NCBI RefSeq assembly: GCF_000473045.1
Contig: NZ_KI421489.1
Location: 89,932 to 153,931, forward strand
Source of the DNA: Bradyrhizobium sp. WSM3983
GTDB taxonomy: Bacteria > Pseudomonadota > Alphaproteobacteria > Rhizobiales > Xanthobacteraceae
DNA: 64,000 nucleotides
Direction: 5' to 3'
Shown: piece by piece, positions 45,685-54,340 of the stretch
How the letters are laid out: every line of letters begins with the position of its first letter
Position numbering within the stretch: the first letter of the stretch is position 1
Notes under the pieces: model-generated
What the model saw: only the letters and a program-made list of their open reading frames with translations
What the model was told of the DNA's origin: nothing
The model's database searches: none
Translations under genes and position numbers: made by a program

Positions 45685-46061
45685 ACACCGACACCCACGC
45701 CGCCCACGCGGACGATCATCACCACGACGACGGCCACGCCCACGGCACGTTCTCGACCTACATGCTCGGCTTCGTGCTCTCGGTGGTGCTCACCGCGATC
45801 CCGTTCTGGCTGGTGATGAGCGGCACGCTGCCGAGCAAGCAGATCACCGCGCTGGTCATCATGGTCTTCGCGGTCGTGCAGATCGTCGTGCACATGATCT
45901 ACTTCCTGCACATGAGCCCCAAGTCCGAGAACGGCTGGAGCATGATGGCGCTGATCTTCACCATCGTCATGGTGGTGATCGCGCTGTCCGGTTCGCTGTG
46001 GGTAATGAACCACCTCAACAGCAACATGATGCCGATCCACGAGATGACGGGAATGAAGTGA
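45681..46061 (+). CDS. cyoD: Cytochrome bo quinol oxidase subunit IV
   Basis: 126 aa. A His/Asp-rich N-terminal tail (residues 3-22) is followed by three membrane helices with HMIYFLHMSPKSENGWSMMALIFT, the typical CyoD motif. It assists assembly of the oxidase. The His-rich tail might bind copper or another metal (inference). The ATG overlaps the cyoC stop and the last codons overlap the GTG of the SURF1 gene. Confidence 0.93.
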   Translation: MNTDTHAAHADDHHHDDGHAHGTFSTYMLGFVLSVVLTAIPFWLVMSGTLPSKQITALVIMVFAVVQIVVHMIYFLHMSPKSENGWSMMALIFTIVMVVIALSGSLWVMNHLNSNMMPIHEMTGMK

Positions 46062-46906
46062 GCGATCTCGTGAGCCACGACGAACACGACATGCGCGGCC
46101 CCGCAAGGGCTGCGCGTCCGTCCTTGTGGCTCACGGTTCTCTCGCTCACCGCCTTCGTTGTGCTGATGGCCCTCGGCGTCTGGCAGGTCGAGCGCCGCGC
46201 CTGGAAGCTCGCCTTGATCGACCGCGTCGAGCAGCGCGTTCATGCCCCGGCGCAGCCCATTCCCTCGCGGGCTTCGTGGCCGGCGATCACCGCTGCAAGC
46301 GACGAATACCGGCATGTCAGCGCCTCCGGCCGCTTCCTGCACGACCGCGAGACCCTGGTTCAGGCCGTTACCGAAGCAGGTCCCGGCTATTGGGTGCTGA
46401 CGCCGCTGCAGCGTGCCGACGGCACGCTTATCCTGGTCAACCGCGGCTTCGTGCCGTCCGAGCGGCGCGACCCATCGACGCGCCAGGGCGGCAATCCGGA
46501 CGGCCAGGTCGAGATCACCGGCCTTTTGCGCATCACCGAGCCAAAGGGCGGTTTTCTCAGGGACAACGCGCCCCAGCACAACCGCTGGTATTCGCGAGAT
46601 GTGACCGCGATCGCGGCGGCTCGCGACCTCCAAAACGCCGCGCCCTTCTTCGTCGATGCCGATGCCGGATCACAATCCGGCAACGGTCCCATCGGCGGAT
46701 TGACCGTGGTCCGCTTTCCCAATAACCACCTGGTCTACGCACTGACGTGGTTTGCCCTGGCTTTCATGCTGGCCGGTAGACTTTTCGTCACATTCCGCGG
46801 CGGGCTGTTCCGCCGCACGCGCTTCGTCCACGAACCGGCCGGCGGCTCGGATGCCTCCGCCCGCAGGACGGGATCAGATGTTGGAACGATCGTCGAACCG
46901 ACCTGA
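46058..46906 (+). CDS. SURF1 family oxidase assembly protein
   Basis: 282 aa with a membrane helix at each end (about 24-44 and 228-247) and a periplasmic domain between them. LGVWQVERRAWKLALIDRVEQR and the C-terminal NNHLVYALTWFALA are SURF1 signatures. The protein inserts haem into haem-copper oxidases; here it probably serves CyoB. The GTG at 46058 overlaps the cyoD stop and has a GACGGGA site; GTG 46070 and ATG 46091 are alternatives. It overlaps the following regB-like gene by 29 bases. Confidence 0.87.
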   Translation: MSDLVSHDEHDMRGPARAARPSLWLTVLSLTAFVVLMALGVWQVERRAWKLALIDRVEQRVHAPAQPIPSRASWPAITAASDEYRHVSASGRFLHDRETLVQAVTEAGPGYWVLTPLQRADGTLILVNRGFVPSERRDPSTRQGGNPDGQVEITGLLRITEPKGGFLRDNAPQHNRWYSRDVTAIAAARDLQNAAPFFVDADAGSQSGNGPIGGLTVVRFPNNHLVYALTWFALAFMLAGRLFVTFRGGLFRRTRFVHEPAGGSDASARRTGSDVGTIVEPT

Positions 46907-48263
46907 CGACGGGAACACTTACGGCGAGCTGGCGGTCACGCTGCAGTCGCAGGCGGACGCGCGCAGCGAGCTGATTGGCGCTGCCCCGACCGACGACGAG
47001 ACCAACCGCAAGAACATGGCTCTGCTGATCCAGCTGCGCTGGACCGCGGTGGTCGGCCAGATCGTGACGATCGGCGGGGTGCATTTCTGGCTCGGCATTC
47101 CCTTGCCGCTGACCCGCATGGGCGCGGTGATCGGCGCGCTGGTACTGCTCAATGTCTCGAGCCTGGTCTGGGTGCGCCATCGCGCCGCGATCACCAACAA
47201 TGAGCTGCTGGTCGCGCTAATGCTGGATGTCGCGGCGCTGACCGCGCAGCTCTACCTCAGCGGCGGTGCCACCAATCCCTTCACCTCGCTGTTCCTGCTT
47301 CAGGTCACGCTCGGTGCGGTGCTGCTCGATGCCCGCTCGACCTGGTCGCTGGTGGCGCTGAGCTGCGCGAGCTTCGTGTGGCTGACGATGGCCTACCGGC
47401 CGCTCGACCTGCCGCCGAATCCGCTGAGCGAAACCTATACGCTCACCGTCACCGGGATGCTGCTCGGCTTCATCCTCAACGCCGTGCTGCTCGTCGTGTT
47501 CGTCACCCGCATCAACAGGAATTTGCGCGAGCGTGACGCGCATCTGGCGGCGTTGCGCCAGCACGCCGCCGAGCAGGATCACATCGTCCGCATGGGCCTG
47601 CTCGCCTCCGGCGCCGCGCACGAGCTCGGCACGCCGCTCGCCTCGCTCTCCGTCATCCTCAGCGACTGGCGCCGCATGCCGGATCTCGCAGCCGATCAGG
47701 AGCTCGCCGAGGACCTCACGGAGATGGAAACCTCGCTGCAACGCTGCAAGACCATCGTGACGGGCATTCTGGTGTCGGCCGGCGAGGCCCGCGGCGAAGG
47801 ATCGTCGCCGACGACGGTGACGGCCTTCGTCACCGCGCTGGTCGAGGAATGGCGCGACGCGCGCTCGGCGCGGACGCTGTACTTCGTCAATACCTTTGGC
47901 GAGGATGTCGCGATCGTCTCCGACATCGCACTGAAGCAGGTGATCTTCAACGTCCTCGACAACGCCTACGAGGTCTCGCGCGATTGGGTGGAGCTGCTCG
48001 CCGAACGCGAGGGCGACAATCTGGTGCTCTCGATCAGCGACCGTGGCCCGGGCTTCGCGCCGGAAATGCTGGCGCAGCTCGGAAAGCCCTATCAATCGAG
48101 CAAGGGCCGCGCCGGCGGCGGGCTCGGCCTGTTCCTGGTGGTGAACGTGGTGCGCAAGCTAGGGGGCGGCGTGACCGCCGAGAATCACAGGAAGCGCGGC
48201 GCCACCGTCCGCCTGACCTTGCCGCTCGCCACGCTCGCGATCGGAGGCAGCTTTGACGTCTGA
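46878..48263 (+). CDS. regB: Redox-responsive sensor histidine kinase, RegB/PrrB/ActS family
   Basis: 461 aa. About six membrane helices (residues 55-210) contain the RegB quinone-binding signature GGATNPF (129-135). The H-box is GAAHELGTPL with the phosphorylated H248, and a cysteine at 290 in LQRCKTIV corresponds to the redox-active Cys of RegB. The ATPase region has NVLDNAYEV, DRGPGFAP and GGGLGLFLV. It should autophosphorylate under low oxygen or reduced quinone and pass phosphate to RegA. It is part of the cyo operon by overlap with the SURF1 gene. Confidence 0.9.
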   Translation: MLERSSNRPDDGNTYGELAVTLQSQADARSELIGAAPTDDETNRKNMALLIQLRWTAVVGQIVTIGGVHFWLGIPLPLTRMGAVIGALVLLNVSSLVWVRHRAAITNNELLVALMLDVAALTAQLYLSGGATNPFTSLFLLQVTLGAVLLDARSTWSLVALSCASFVWLTMAYRPLDLPPNPLSETYTLTVTGMLLGFILNAVLLVVFVTRINRNLRERDAHLAALRQHAAEQDHIVRMGLLASGAAHELGTPLASLSVILSDWRRMPDLAADQELAEDLTEMETSLQRCKTIVTGILVSAGEARGEGSSPTTVTAFVTALVEEWRDARSARTLYFVNTFGEDVAIVSDIALKQVIFNVLDNAYEVSRDWVELLAEREGDNLVLSISDRGPGFAPEMLAQLGKPYQSSKGRAGGGLGLFLVVNVVRKLGGGVTAENHRKRGATVRLTLPLATLAIGGSFDV

Positions 48264-48786
48264 CCGTTCGCTCATCGTCGTCGAGGACGATGAAGGCTTT
48301 GCGCGCACGCTGAAGCGCTCGTTCGAGCGCCGCGGCTACGAGGTCGTGCTCGCCGCCTCGATCGAGGAGGTCCGGAAAGTCCTGGAAGGACGATCCTTCG
48401 GCTACGCCGTGGTCGACCTCAAGCTCGGCGGCGCCTCGGGCCTTGCCTGTGTCGAGGTGTTACACACCCACGACGAAGAAATGCTGATCGTGGTGCTGAC
48501 GGGCTTTGCCAGCATTTCGACCGCTGTCGAGGCCATCAAGCTCGGCGCCTGCCACTACCTCGCCAAGCCCTCCAACACCGACGACATCGAAGCCGCCTTC
48601 AACAAGGCCGAAGGCAACGCCGACGTCGCGCTGGACGTGCGGCCGACCTCGATCAAGACCCTGGAATGGGAGCGCATTCACCAGACCCTGATCGAGACGG
48701 ATTTCAACATCTCGGAAGCGGCAAGGCGGCTGGGCATGCACCGGCGGACGTTAGCCAGGAAGCTCGAGAAGCGGCCGGTGAAGTAG
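48253..48786 (+). CDS. regA: Response regulator, RegA/PrrA/ActR family
   Basis: 177 aa. The receiver domain has D11-D12, phospho-acceptor D55 (VVDLKLG), T83 and K105. The Fis-type helix-turn-helix NISEAARRLGMHRRTLARKL (about 151-170) is the highly conserved RegA DNA-binding motif. The TTG start overlaps regB by 11 bases, so production is coupled. RegA proteins control oxidases, photosynthesis, nitrogen fixation and CO2 fixation genes in alphaproteobacteria. The genes it controls here are unknown, but the upstream oxidase is an obvious candidate. Confidence 0.9.
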   Translation: MTSDRSLIVVEDDEGFARTLKRSFERRGYEVVLAASIEEVRKVLEGRSFGYAVVDLKLGGASGLACVEVLHTHDEEMLIVVLTGFASISTAVEAIKLGACHYLAKPSNTDDIEAAFNKAEGNADVALDVRPTSIKTLEWERIHQTLIETDFNISEAARRLGMHRRTLARKLEKRPVK

Positions 48787-48887
48787 GCTGCTCTCGCCCG
48801 CATGCGTCTACACGAGCAGGAACTGAAATGGAGTGGCGCCTGCGCTGAGTTCGGTTGAGCATTGCGGTTGACAATCGACCAAAAGCA

Positions 48888-48915
48888 AAAAGCCCGGCCA
48901 ACCGGCCGGGCTTTT
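48888..48915. terminator. Bidirectional intrinsic terminator between regA and carD
   Basis: A 12-base-pair stem AAAAGCCCGGCC / GGCCGGGCTTTT closes an AACC loop. The T-run on one side and A-run on the other let it stop both converging transcripts. Confidence 0.92.
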
Positions 48916-48941
48916 GATTGATTGCGATCGACGCGAGACGC

Positions 48942-49739
48942 TTACGCGGCCTCGTCGGCGACGGTCGTGCCGTCGGTATCGTCGGTGTCACCCTCGGCAT
49001 CCGCCTCGCCTTCGCCGTCGGCGGCTTCCGCCTTGGCATTGGTACGGCGCGGGCTCTTGGCGAGCTGGGCCTCGATCTCCTTGACCGCTTCGGTCTCGGT
49101 CGAGTGCTGCACCACCGCGATCTCGCGGGACAGACGATCGAGCGCCGCTTCATAGAGCTGACGTTCGCTGTAGGACTGCTCGGGCTGCGACTCCGAGCGA
49201 TAGAGGTCGCGCACGACTTCCGCGATCGCGACGATGTCGCCCGAATTGATCTTCGCTTCGTATTCCTGGGCGCGGCGCGACCACATGGTGCGCTTGACGC
49301 GGGCGCGGCCCTTGAGGGTCTCCAGCGCCTTCTTCACCAGCGCCGGCTCGGACAGCTTGCGCATGCCGACGTTGGCGACCTTCGCAGTCGGAACGCGCAG
49401 CGTCATCTTGTCCTTGATGAAATTGATGACGAACAGCTCGAGCTTCGCACCGGCGATCTCCTGCTCCTCGATGGCCAGGATCTGGCCGACGCCGTGAGCG
49501 GGGTAGACGACGAATTCATTGGCCTTGAAACCCTGACGCTGGGTCACGACCTTCTTTTCCTCGACCTTCGGCGCGGGTGCAGCGGCCTTCACGGCCGGCT
49601 TGGCAGCAGCAACGGGAGCCTTGGCAGGGGCGGCAGCAACGGGAGCCTTCGGAGCAACGGGCTTGTGAGCGGGAGCCTTGGCAGCAGCAGGCTTGGCAAC
49701 GGTCGCTTTCGCGGCCGGTTTGGCAGTCTTGTTAGGCAT
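48942..49739 (-). CDS. carD: CarD/CdnL family transcriptional regulator
   Basis: 265 aa from the ATG at 49739. An Ala/Lys/Pro-rich tail (residues 1-65) precedes the RNA polymerase-interacting CarD/TRCF-like domain (QGFKANEFVVYPAHGVGQI, about 68-130) and a helical DNA-binding domain (ARVKRTMWSRRAQEYEAKINSGDI). An acidic tail ends the protein. CarD stabilises open complexes at rRNA and other promoters. The same frame stays open upstream with a Lys/Ala/Ser-rich composition to at least a GTG at 49892, so the true protein may be about 50 residues longer. Confidence 0.85.
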   Translation of the reverse strand: MPNKTAKPAAKATVAKPAAAKAPAHKPVAPKAPVAAAPAKAPVAAAKPAVKAAAPAPKVEEKKVVTQRQGFKANEFVVYPAHGVGQILAIEEQEIAGAKLELFVINFIKDKMTLRVPTAKVANVGMRKLSEPALVKKALETLKGRARVKRTMWSRRAQEYEAKINSGDIVAIAEVVRDLYRSESQPEQSYSERQLYEAALDRLSREIAVVQHSTETEAVKEIEAQLAKSPRRTNAKAEAADGEGEADAEGDTDDTDGTTVADEAA

Positions 49740-50035
49740 TGCGCTTCTTTTGTTCTTCGAGGACTTTGCAGCCGGCGGCGCCTTCGCAGCGGCCCGACCC
49801 TTGGATGCGCTACGGCTGGCCGCGGCGACTTTTTTGGCCTCCTTATGGGAAGCCCTCGCTGAAGTACTCTTTTTACGCGTTTTCTGTGACACAGCCTGCG
49901 CGCGGAAACTGCCACGCCCCTGTTCGACATTTGGTTTCACGGGAACCCAACGGGGCCAACTGGGCTGACGGGGGTTCAGCTTAATGTGCCCAATATAGCA
50001 CATTTCCCGCAAAAATCAATGATTTAGGGGTCTTG

Positions 50036-50054
50036 AGGGCTGGTTTTCAGCCCT
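50036..50054 (-). terminator. Possible terminator hairpin after fdxA
   Basis: AGGGCTG and CAGCCCT are perfect 7-base arms around a 5-base loop, 34 bases beyond the fdxA stop on the minus strand. No T-run follows, so this is weaker than a typical intrinsic terminator. Confidence 0.35.
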
Positions 50055-50088
50055 AACGAAGGTATTAGGGTTAAGTTTACGCCGGAAT

Positions 50089-50427
50089 TTAGTCTCCGGA
50101 GCCCGGGTTCGGCGAAAAATACTTGTCGAACTTGCCTTCCTGACCGTCGAATTCCTTTGCGTCGGCAGGTGATTCTTTCTTCTGGGTGATGTTCGGCCAG
50201 CTCTTGGCGTAGTCGGCGTTGACCTGGAGCCACTTTTCCAGGCCGGGTTCCGTGTCCGGCTTGATGGCGTCAGCGGGGCATTCCGGCTCGCACACGCCGC
50301 AGTCGATGCACTCGTCCGGATGGATGACGAGCATGTTCTCGCCCTCGTAGAAACAGTCGACCGGACAGACCTCGACGCAGTCGGTGTACTTGCACTTGAT
50401 GCAGGCTTCAGTGACGACGTAAGTCAT
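50089..50427 (-). CDS. fdxA: 7Fe ferredoxin FdxA
   Basis: 112 aa. Nine cysteines at 9, 12, 17, 21, 25, 40, 43, 46 and 50 follow the FdxA pattern: C9, C17 and C50 would hold a 3Fe-4S cluster and C21, C40, C43 and C46 a 4Fe-4S cluster. MTYVVTEACIKCKYTDCVEV is the highly conserved start. It is a cytoplasmic low-potential electron carrier. The arrangement carD, fdxA, S4-domain gene and helicase is a conserved alphaproteobacterial neighbourhood. Confidence 0.94.
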   Translation of the reverse strand: MTYVVTEACIKCKYTDCVEVCPVDCFYEGENMLVIHPDECIDCGVCEPECPADAIKPDTEPGLEKWLQVNADYAKSWPNITQKKESPADAKEFDGQEGKFDKYFSPNPGSGD

Positions 50428-50551
50428 CCAACGCTCCGAAAAGCTTATTCAAAACTCGCGGCTTGCGTAGCGCGGATGGCCCGGCGCTGCAAGGTCGGGA
50501 AGCCCCGATCATGACGGCTTTATGTTGTTGATCGACCAAGAAATGAATTCG

Positions 50552-50571
50552 AAGCGCAATTAATTGCGCTT
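50552..50571. terminator. Perfect 20-bp palindrome at the end of the S4-domain gene
   Basis: AAGCGCAATTAATTGCGCTT is a perfect palindrome, able to form an 8-bp stem with TTAA loop. It overlaps the TAA stop of the S4 gene (50560-50562). It could be a transcript end or a protein site; no T-run follows. Confidence 0.4.
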
Positions 50572-50835
50572 TGATTCACTCAGCTCCTCGTAGAGCTCGC
50601 GCACAGAAGCCGCATCGCCGCGACGCTCGTTGAAGCCGGTCACTTTCAACACCCGCACGGTGCGATCGAGCGCGACGGTGATCACGTCGCCGATCTTGAC
50701 CGCATGGCCCGGCGATTTCTCGCGCGTGCCGTTGAGGCGAACGTGTCCGGACTCGACGAGTTCAGCCGCGGAGGTACGCGCCTTCACCACCCGCGCGTGC
50801 CACAGCCATTTATCGAGGCGCTGCCGCTCGGTCGT
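50560..50835 (-). CDS. S4 domain RNA-binding protein (HslR-like) with apparent ACG start
   Basis: 91 aa if read from 50835. RLDKWLWHARVVKARTSAAELV followed by VRLNGTREKSPGHAVKIGD is the S4 RNA-binding domain of the Hsp15/HslR group, which act in ribosome rescue. The conserved RLDKWLW block lies upstream of the only standard start (GTG at 50790), so that start would delete the first helix. Between 50790 and the upstream stop at 50869-50871 there is no ATG, GTG or TTG. An ACG at 50833-50835 sits seven bases after AAGGAG, exactly where ATG would be expected. The gene follows the helicase by four bases. Confidence 0.75.
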   Translation of the reverse strand, partial: TTERQRLDKWLWHARVVKARTSAAELVESGHVRLNGTREKSPGHAVKIGDVITVALDRTVRVLKVTGFNERRGDAASVRELYEELSESKRN

Positions 50836-50839
50836 GGGA

Positions 50840-53800
50840 TTACTCCTTGCGACCGGAGAGCTGCTCCTTCAGCGCGGCGAGCTTGGCGAAGGGCGAATTC
50901 GGATCGGCTGGACGATCGCGCTCGCGCGGGTTCGCGCTTGACGCGTAGGGACGCAGCGACGGGCCGCCCTGGCGGTCGCGCCCCTTGTCGCGGTCACGGC
51001 CACGATTGTCACGGCCCTTGTCGCGATCGCCGCCGAACTTCTTGTTGTCGCGGTTGCGATCACGATCCTTGTTGTCGCGGTCCTTGCCCTGAAAGCTGCG
51101 ATTCCGGTCGTCGCGCCCTTCCTGGCGCGGTGCGCCTTCGGCACCACCTTCGCGCGGCTTGCGGAAATCTCTGCCGCCATCGCGACGATGACCACCGCCA
51201 TGACGATGACGCTCGCCGCGCTTCTCGCCGTCAGCGGCTTGCGCCGCTTCGCCCTCAGCGGGCGCGGCAGCTGCTACAGCGCCGGCCTGCGGCCGCTGGT
51301 TGTTGTGGCGCTGGTGGCGATGGCGCTCGTGGCGCGGCTTGCGATCCTCGTGACGGCCGCCAGGACGCCAGACCTCGACAAGCTCGGGCTCGGCGGGTGT
51401 CGCCGCAGCTTCAGCGGGTGCGGCCTCGACGGGCGCGGCGGCATCGGGCGATGCGGCGGCTTCCGTCGCGGCGGTCTCGGCGGGAGCGGCTTCAGCAGCA
51501 GGCTCGGCAGGCGCAGCAATCTCTTCCGCCGGCGGCGCGATGCCGGGCGCATCTTCCGGCGTGACGGGCGCTTCAGGCGAGGCTTCGAGCGCCGGCTCTT
51601 CATGCGCGGGCTCGTCGTGCTGCTCCATGCCGGGCGCGTCTTCGACGGTGACCGGTTCGGCGGCAGCTTCAATTGCAGTGTCCGGAGCGACTGCGGCCTC
51701 CTCGGTCGCAGGCGTCTCGACCGAAACTTCAGCCGCCGGCGTCTCCGCAGGAGCCGCCGCCTGCTTCGGCGGCAAAGGCGCACGCTTCTCCATGCGATAG
51801 CCAAGCGCGCGCAGCACCGAGGCAAAGTCCTCGCCGGCGGAGCCGGTGAGCGAGGTCATCGCCTGCGTCACCACAAAGCCGCGGCCGTCGAACGCGCCGG
51901 CGGGCTTGTCGCCGGGCGAGTTATCGCGCCAGGCCAACGCCGGGCGGATCAGGTCGGCCAAGCGCTCCAGAATGTCGACGCGGACGGCGCGTTCGCCGGC
52001 CTGCTTGTAGCCGAGCACGCGATAGGCATCGCGCGGCAGGCTCTTGTCGACCGGGAACGAGGTGCGGCCCGAAGATGCCAGATGCTGCGCGCCCGACAGC
52101 GCCGAGAGATCGACATTGTCCTGCTTCAGCGCCCACAGCAGCGCGGCCAGCGCACGCGCGGCGGGCTTCAGAATGCCGGGGAAATAGATGTGATAGGCGC
52201 CGAAGCGAACGCCGTATTTGCGCAACACGGCGCGCGAGGGCTGGTCGAGATCCTTCAGCTCGTTGGCGATCTTCGGCCGTTCCAGCACGCCGAGCGCCTC
52301 GACGAGCTGATAGGCGATGCCGCGGGCAATGCCGGTGACGTCCTCGGCTTTCGACAGCTCGAACATCGGCCCGAGCAGCTTTTCGATATGCGTCTTGAGC
52401 CAGAGGTCGAGCCGCGCCTGCACCTTCTCGCGGGGGCTACCGGTCAGCCGCTCATCCGAGATGATGCGGATGCGCGGATGCAGCGCCTCCTCTGCGGCGG
52501 TCAGTCGCGCCACCGCATCGCCGGTCCAGCGGATGGTGCCGTCCGAAGTCAGCACGAACTGATCGTCGGGCGCAGCGCCCAGCTTCTCGGCCCGCGCGTT
52601 GATCTCGCCGGCGAGCACCGCTTGCGCGGCAGCCTGCAAGGCTTTCGCATCGGAGCCGGCTTCCGCCGCATCCGGTGCAAAGGTGAAGCCATCGAGGCGG
52701 CCGATGACATGGCCTTCGACGATGACTTCGCCGGTCTTGCCGATTTCCGTATTCAAGCTCGTGTTCTCCCGCAGGCGGCGCATCAATACACTGGTCCGGC
52801 GATCAACGAAACGCTCAGTCAAGCGTTCATGGAGCGCATCCGATAATTTATTTTCGACCTCCCGCGCGATCCCCTGCCAGCGTTCGGGGTCTTTCAGCCA
52901 ATCCGGGCGGTTGGCGACGAAGGTCCAGGTGCGAATCTGAGCAATCCGGGCCGACAGCGTGTCGATGTCGCCGTCGATGCGGTCGGCCTGGTCGACCTGG
53001 GCGCCGAACCAGGAATCGGGGATGCAGCCCTTCTGCATCAGGAAGCCGTAAAGCGTGGTGACGAGCTCGGCATGGGCCGCCGGCGACAGCTTTCGGTAGT
53101 CCGGGACCTGGCAGGCCTCCCAGAGACGCTCCACGGCGGCCTTGCCATGCGCGATATCGCGCACCTCGACGTCGCGGGCGGCATGGTCGAGCACGCGCAT
53201 GTCTTCGGCGATCGGCGCCCGCGTCAGCGTCTCATGGCCGGGCGACAGGTTCAGCGAGACCTGGAGCGCGCCGAGGGAGGAGAAATCCAGCTTCGAATTG
53301 CGCCATTGCAGCATCTTCACGGGGTCGAAGATGTGGTTCTGGAGCGCGTTGACCAGCTCGGGCTCGAACGGGCCGCAGCGGCCTGTCGTCCCGAACGTGC
53401 CATTGCGCGTGGCGCGGCCGGCGCGGCCGGCGATCTGCGCGAATTCGGCCGGCGTGAGCCTGCGGAACTGGTAACCGTCGAACTTGCGGTCGGAGGCGAA
53501 GGCGACGTGGTCGACGTCGAGATTGAGGCCCATGCCGACGGCGTCGGTGGCGACGAGGTAGTCGACGTCGCCGTTCTGGAACATCTCGACCTGTGCGTTC
53601 CGTGTGCGCGGCGACAGCGATCCGAGCACCACGGCGGCGCCGCCATGCTGGCGCTTGATCAGCTCGGCGATGGCGTAGACCTCGTCGGCGGAGAACGCGA
53701 CAATCGCCGTCCGGCGCGGCTGGCGCGTGATCTTGCGGTCGCCGGCGAATTCCAGCTGCGACAGCCTGGGACGGGTGATCATGGAGACGCCGGGCAGCAG

Positions 53801-54253
53801 TCGTTCGATGATCGGGCGCATCGTCGCCGCCCCCAGCAGCAGCGTCTCGTCGCGGCCGCGGCGGTTGAGGATGCGGTCGGTGAAGACATGGCCGCGTTCC
53901 AGATCGGAGGCGATCTGGATCTCGTCGACGGCGAGGAAGGAGACGTCGAGGTCGCGCGGCATCGCCTCGACCGTCGAGACCCAGTAACGCGGGTTCTTCG
54001 GCTTGATCTTCTCCTCGCCCGTGATCAGCGCCACGGCATCGGCGCCGACCCGACCGACGATCTTGTTATAGACCTCGCGCGCCAACAGCCGCAGCGGCAG
54101 GCCGATCATGCCCGAGGAATGCGCGAGCATCCGTTCGATGGCGAGATGGGTCTTGCCGGTGTTGGTCGGCCCGAGCACCGCAGTGACGCCAGCGCCAGGC
54201 ACGCGATCGGAAAGCGCGCGCTCGGAAGCGAAGGGGGAGGGAGGAAATGCCAT
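50840..54253 (-). CDS. Suv3/MgpS-like DEAD/DEAH-box helicase with long acidic and Arg/Asp-rich tail
   Basis: 1137 aa. The helicase core covers about residues 20-400: Walker A GPTNTGKTH (28-36) as in mitochondrial Suv3, DEIQ box (110-113), SLSPRTRNAQVEMF, and motif VI QIAGRAGRATRNGTFG. The middle domain (400-830) has a helical Suv3-type extension. From about 830 the protein changes to an Ala/Glu/Pro-rich acidic region, then a highly basic Arg/Asp/Gly/Asn-rich tail (about 1000-1110) with many RDR/RDN repeats, probably RNA-binding and disordered. Likely role: RNA helicase in RNA turnover. The gene end overlaps the ribosome-binding site of the S4 gene. Confidence 0.85.
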   Translation of the reverse strand: MAFPPSPFASERALSDRVPGAGVTAVLGPTNTGKTHLAIERMLAHSSGMIGLPLRLLAREVYNKIVGRVGADAVALITGEEKIKPKNPRYWVSTVEAMPRDLDVSFLAVDEIQIASDLERGHVFTDRILNRRGRDETLLLGAATMRPIIERLLPGVSMITRPRLSQLEFAGDRKITRQPRRTAIVAFSADEVYAIAELIKRQHGGAAVVLGSLSPRTRNAQVEMFQNGDVDYLVATDAVGMGLNLDVDHVAFASDRKFDGYQFRRLTPAEFAQIAGRAGRATRNGTFGTTGRCGPFEPELVNALQNHIFDPVKMLQWRNSKLDFSSLGALQVSLNLSPGHETLTRAPIAEDMRVLDHAARDVEVRDIAHGKAAVERLWEACQVPDYRKLSPAAHAELVTTLYGFLMQKGCIPDSWFGAQVDQADRIDGDIDTLSARIAQIRTWTFVANRPDWLKDPERWQGIAREVENKLSDALHERLTERFVDRRTSVLMRRLRENTSLNTEIGKTGEVIVEGHVIGRLDGFTFAPDAAEAGSDAKALQAAAQAVLAGEINARAEKLGAAPDDQFVLTSDGTIRWTGDAVARLTAAEEALHPRIRIISDERLTGSPREKVQARLDLWLKTHIEKLLGPMFELSKAEDVTGIARGIAYQLVEALGVLERPKIANELKDLDQPSRAVLRKYGVRFGAYHIYFPGILKPAARALAALLWALKQDNVDLSALSGAQHLASSGRTSFPVDKSLPRDAYRVLGYKQAGERAVRVDILERLADLIRPALAWRDNSPGDKPAGAFDGRGFVVTQAMTSLTGSAGEDFASVLRALGYRMEKRAPLPPKQAAAPAETPAAEVSVETPATEEAAVAPDTAIEAAAEPVTVEDAPGMEQHDEPAHEEPALEASPEAPVTPEDAPGIAPPAEEIAAPAEPAAEAAPAETAATEAAASPDAAAPVEAAPAEAAATPAEPELVEVWRPGGRHEDRKPRHERHRHQRHNNQRPQAGAVAAAAPAEGEAAQAADGEKRGERHRHGGGHRRDGGRDFRKPREGGAEGAPRQEGRDDRNRSFQGKDRDNKDRDRNRDNKKFGGDRDKGRDNRGRDRDKGRDRQGGPSLRPYASSANPRERDRPADPNSPFAKLAALKEQLSGRKE

Positions 54254-54340
54254 GTCTGAATGATTAGGTAATGGCGATTGGGGCGAATGTCAGTGCTGTT
54301 TGGGGCGGGACGTTGTAGAGCGTCCGCCACACGCACAACT

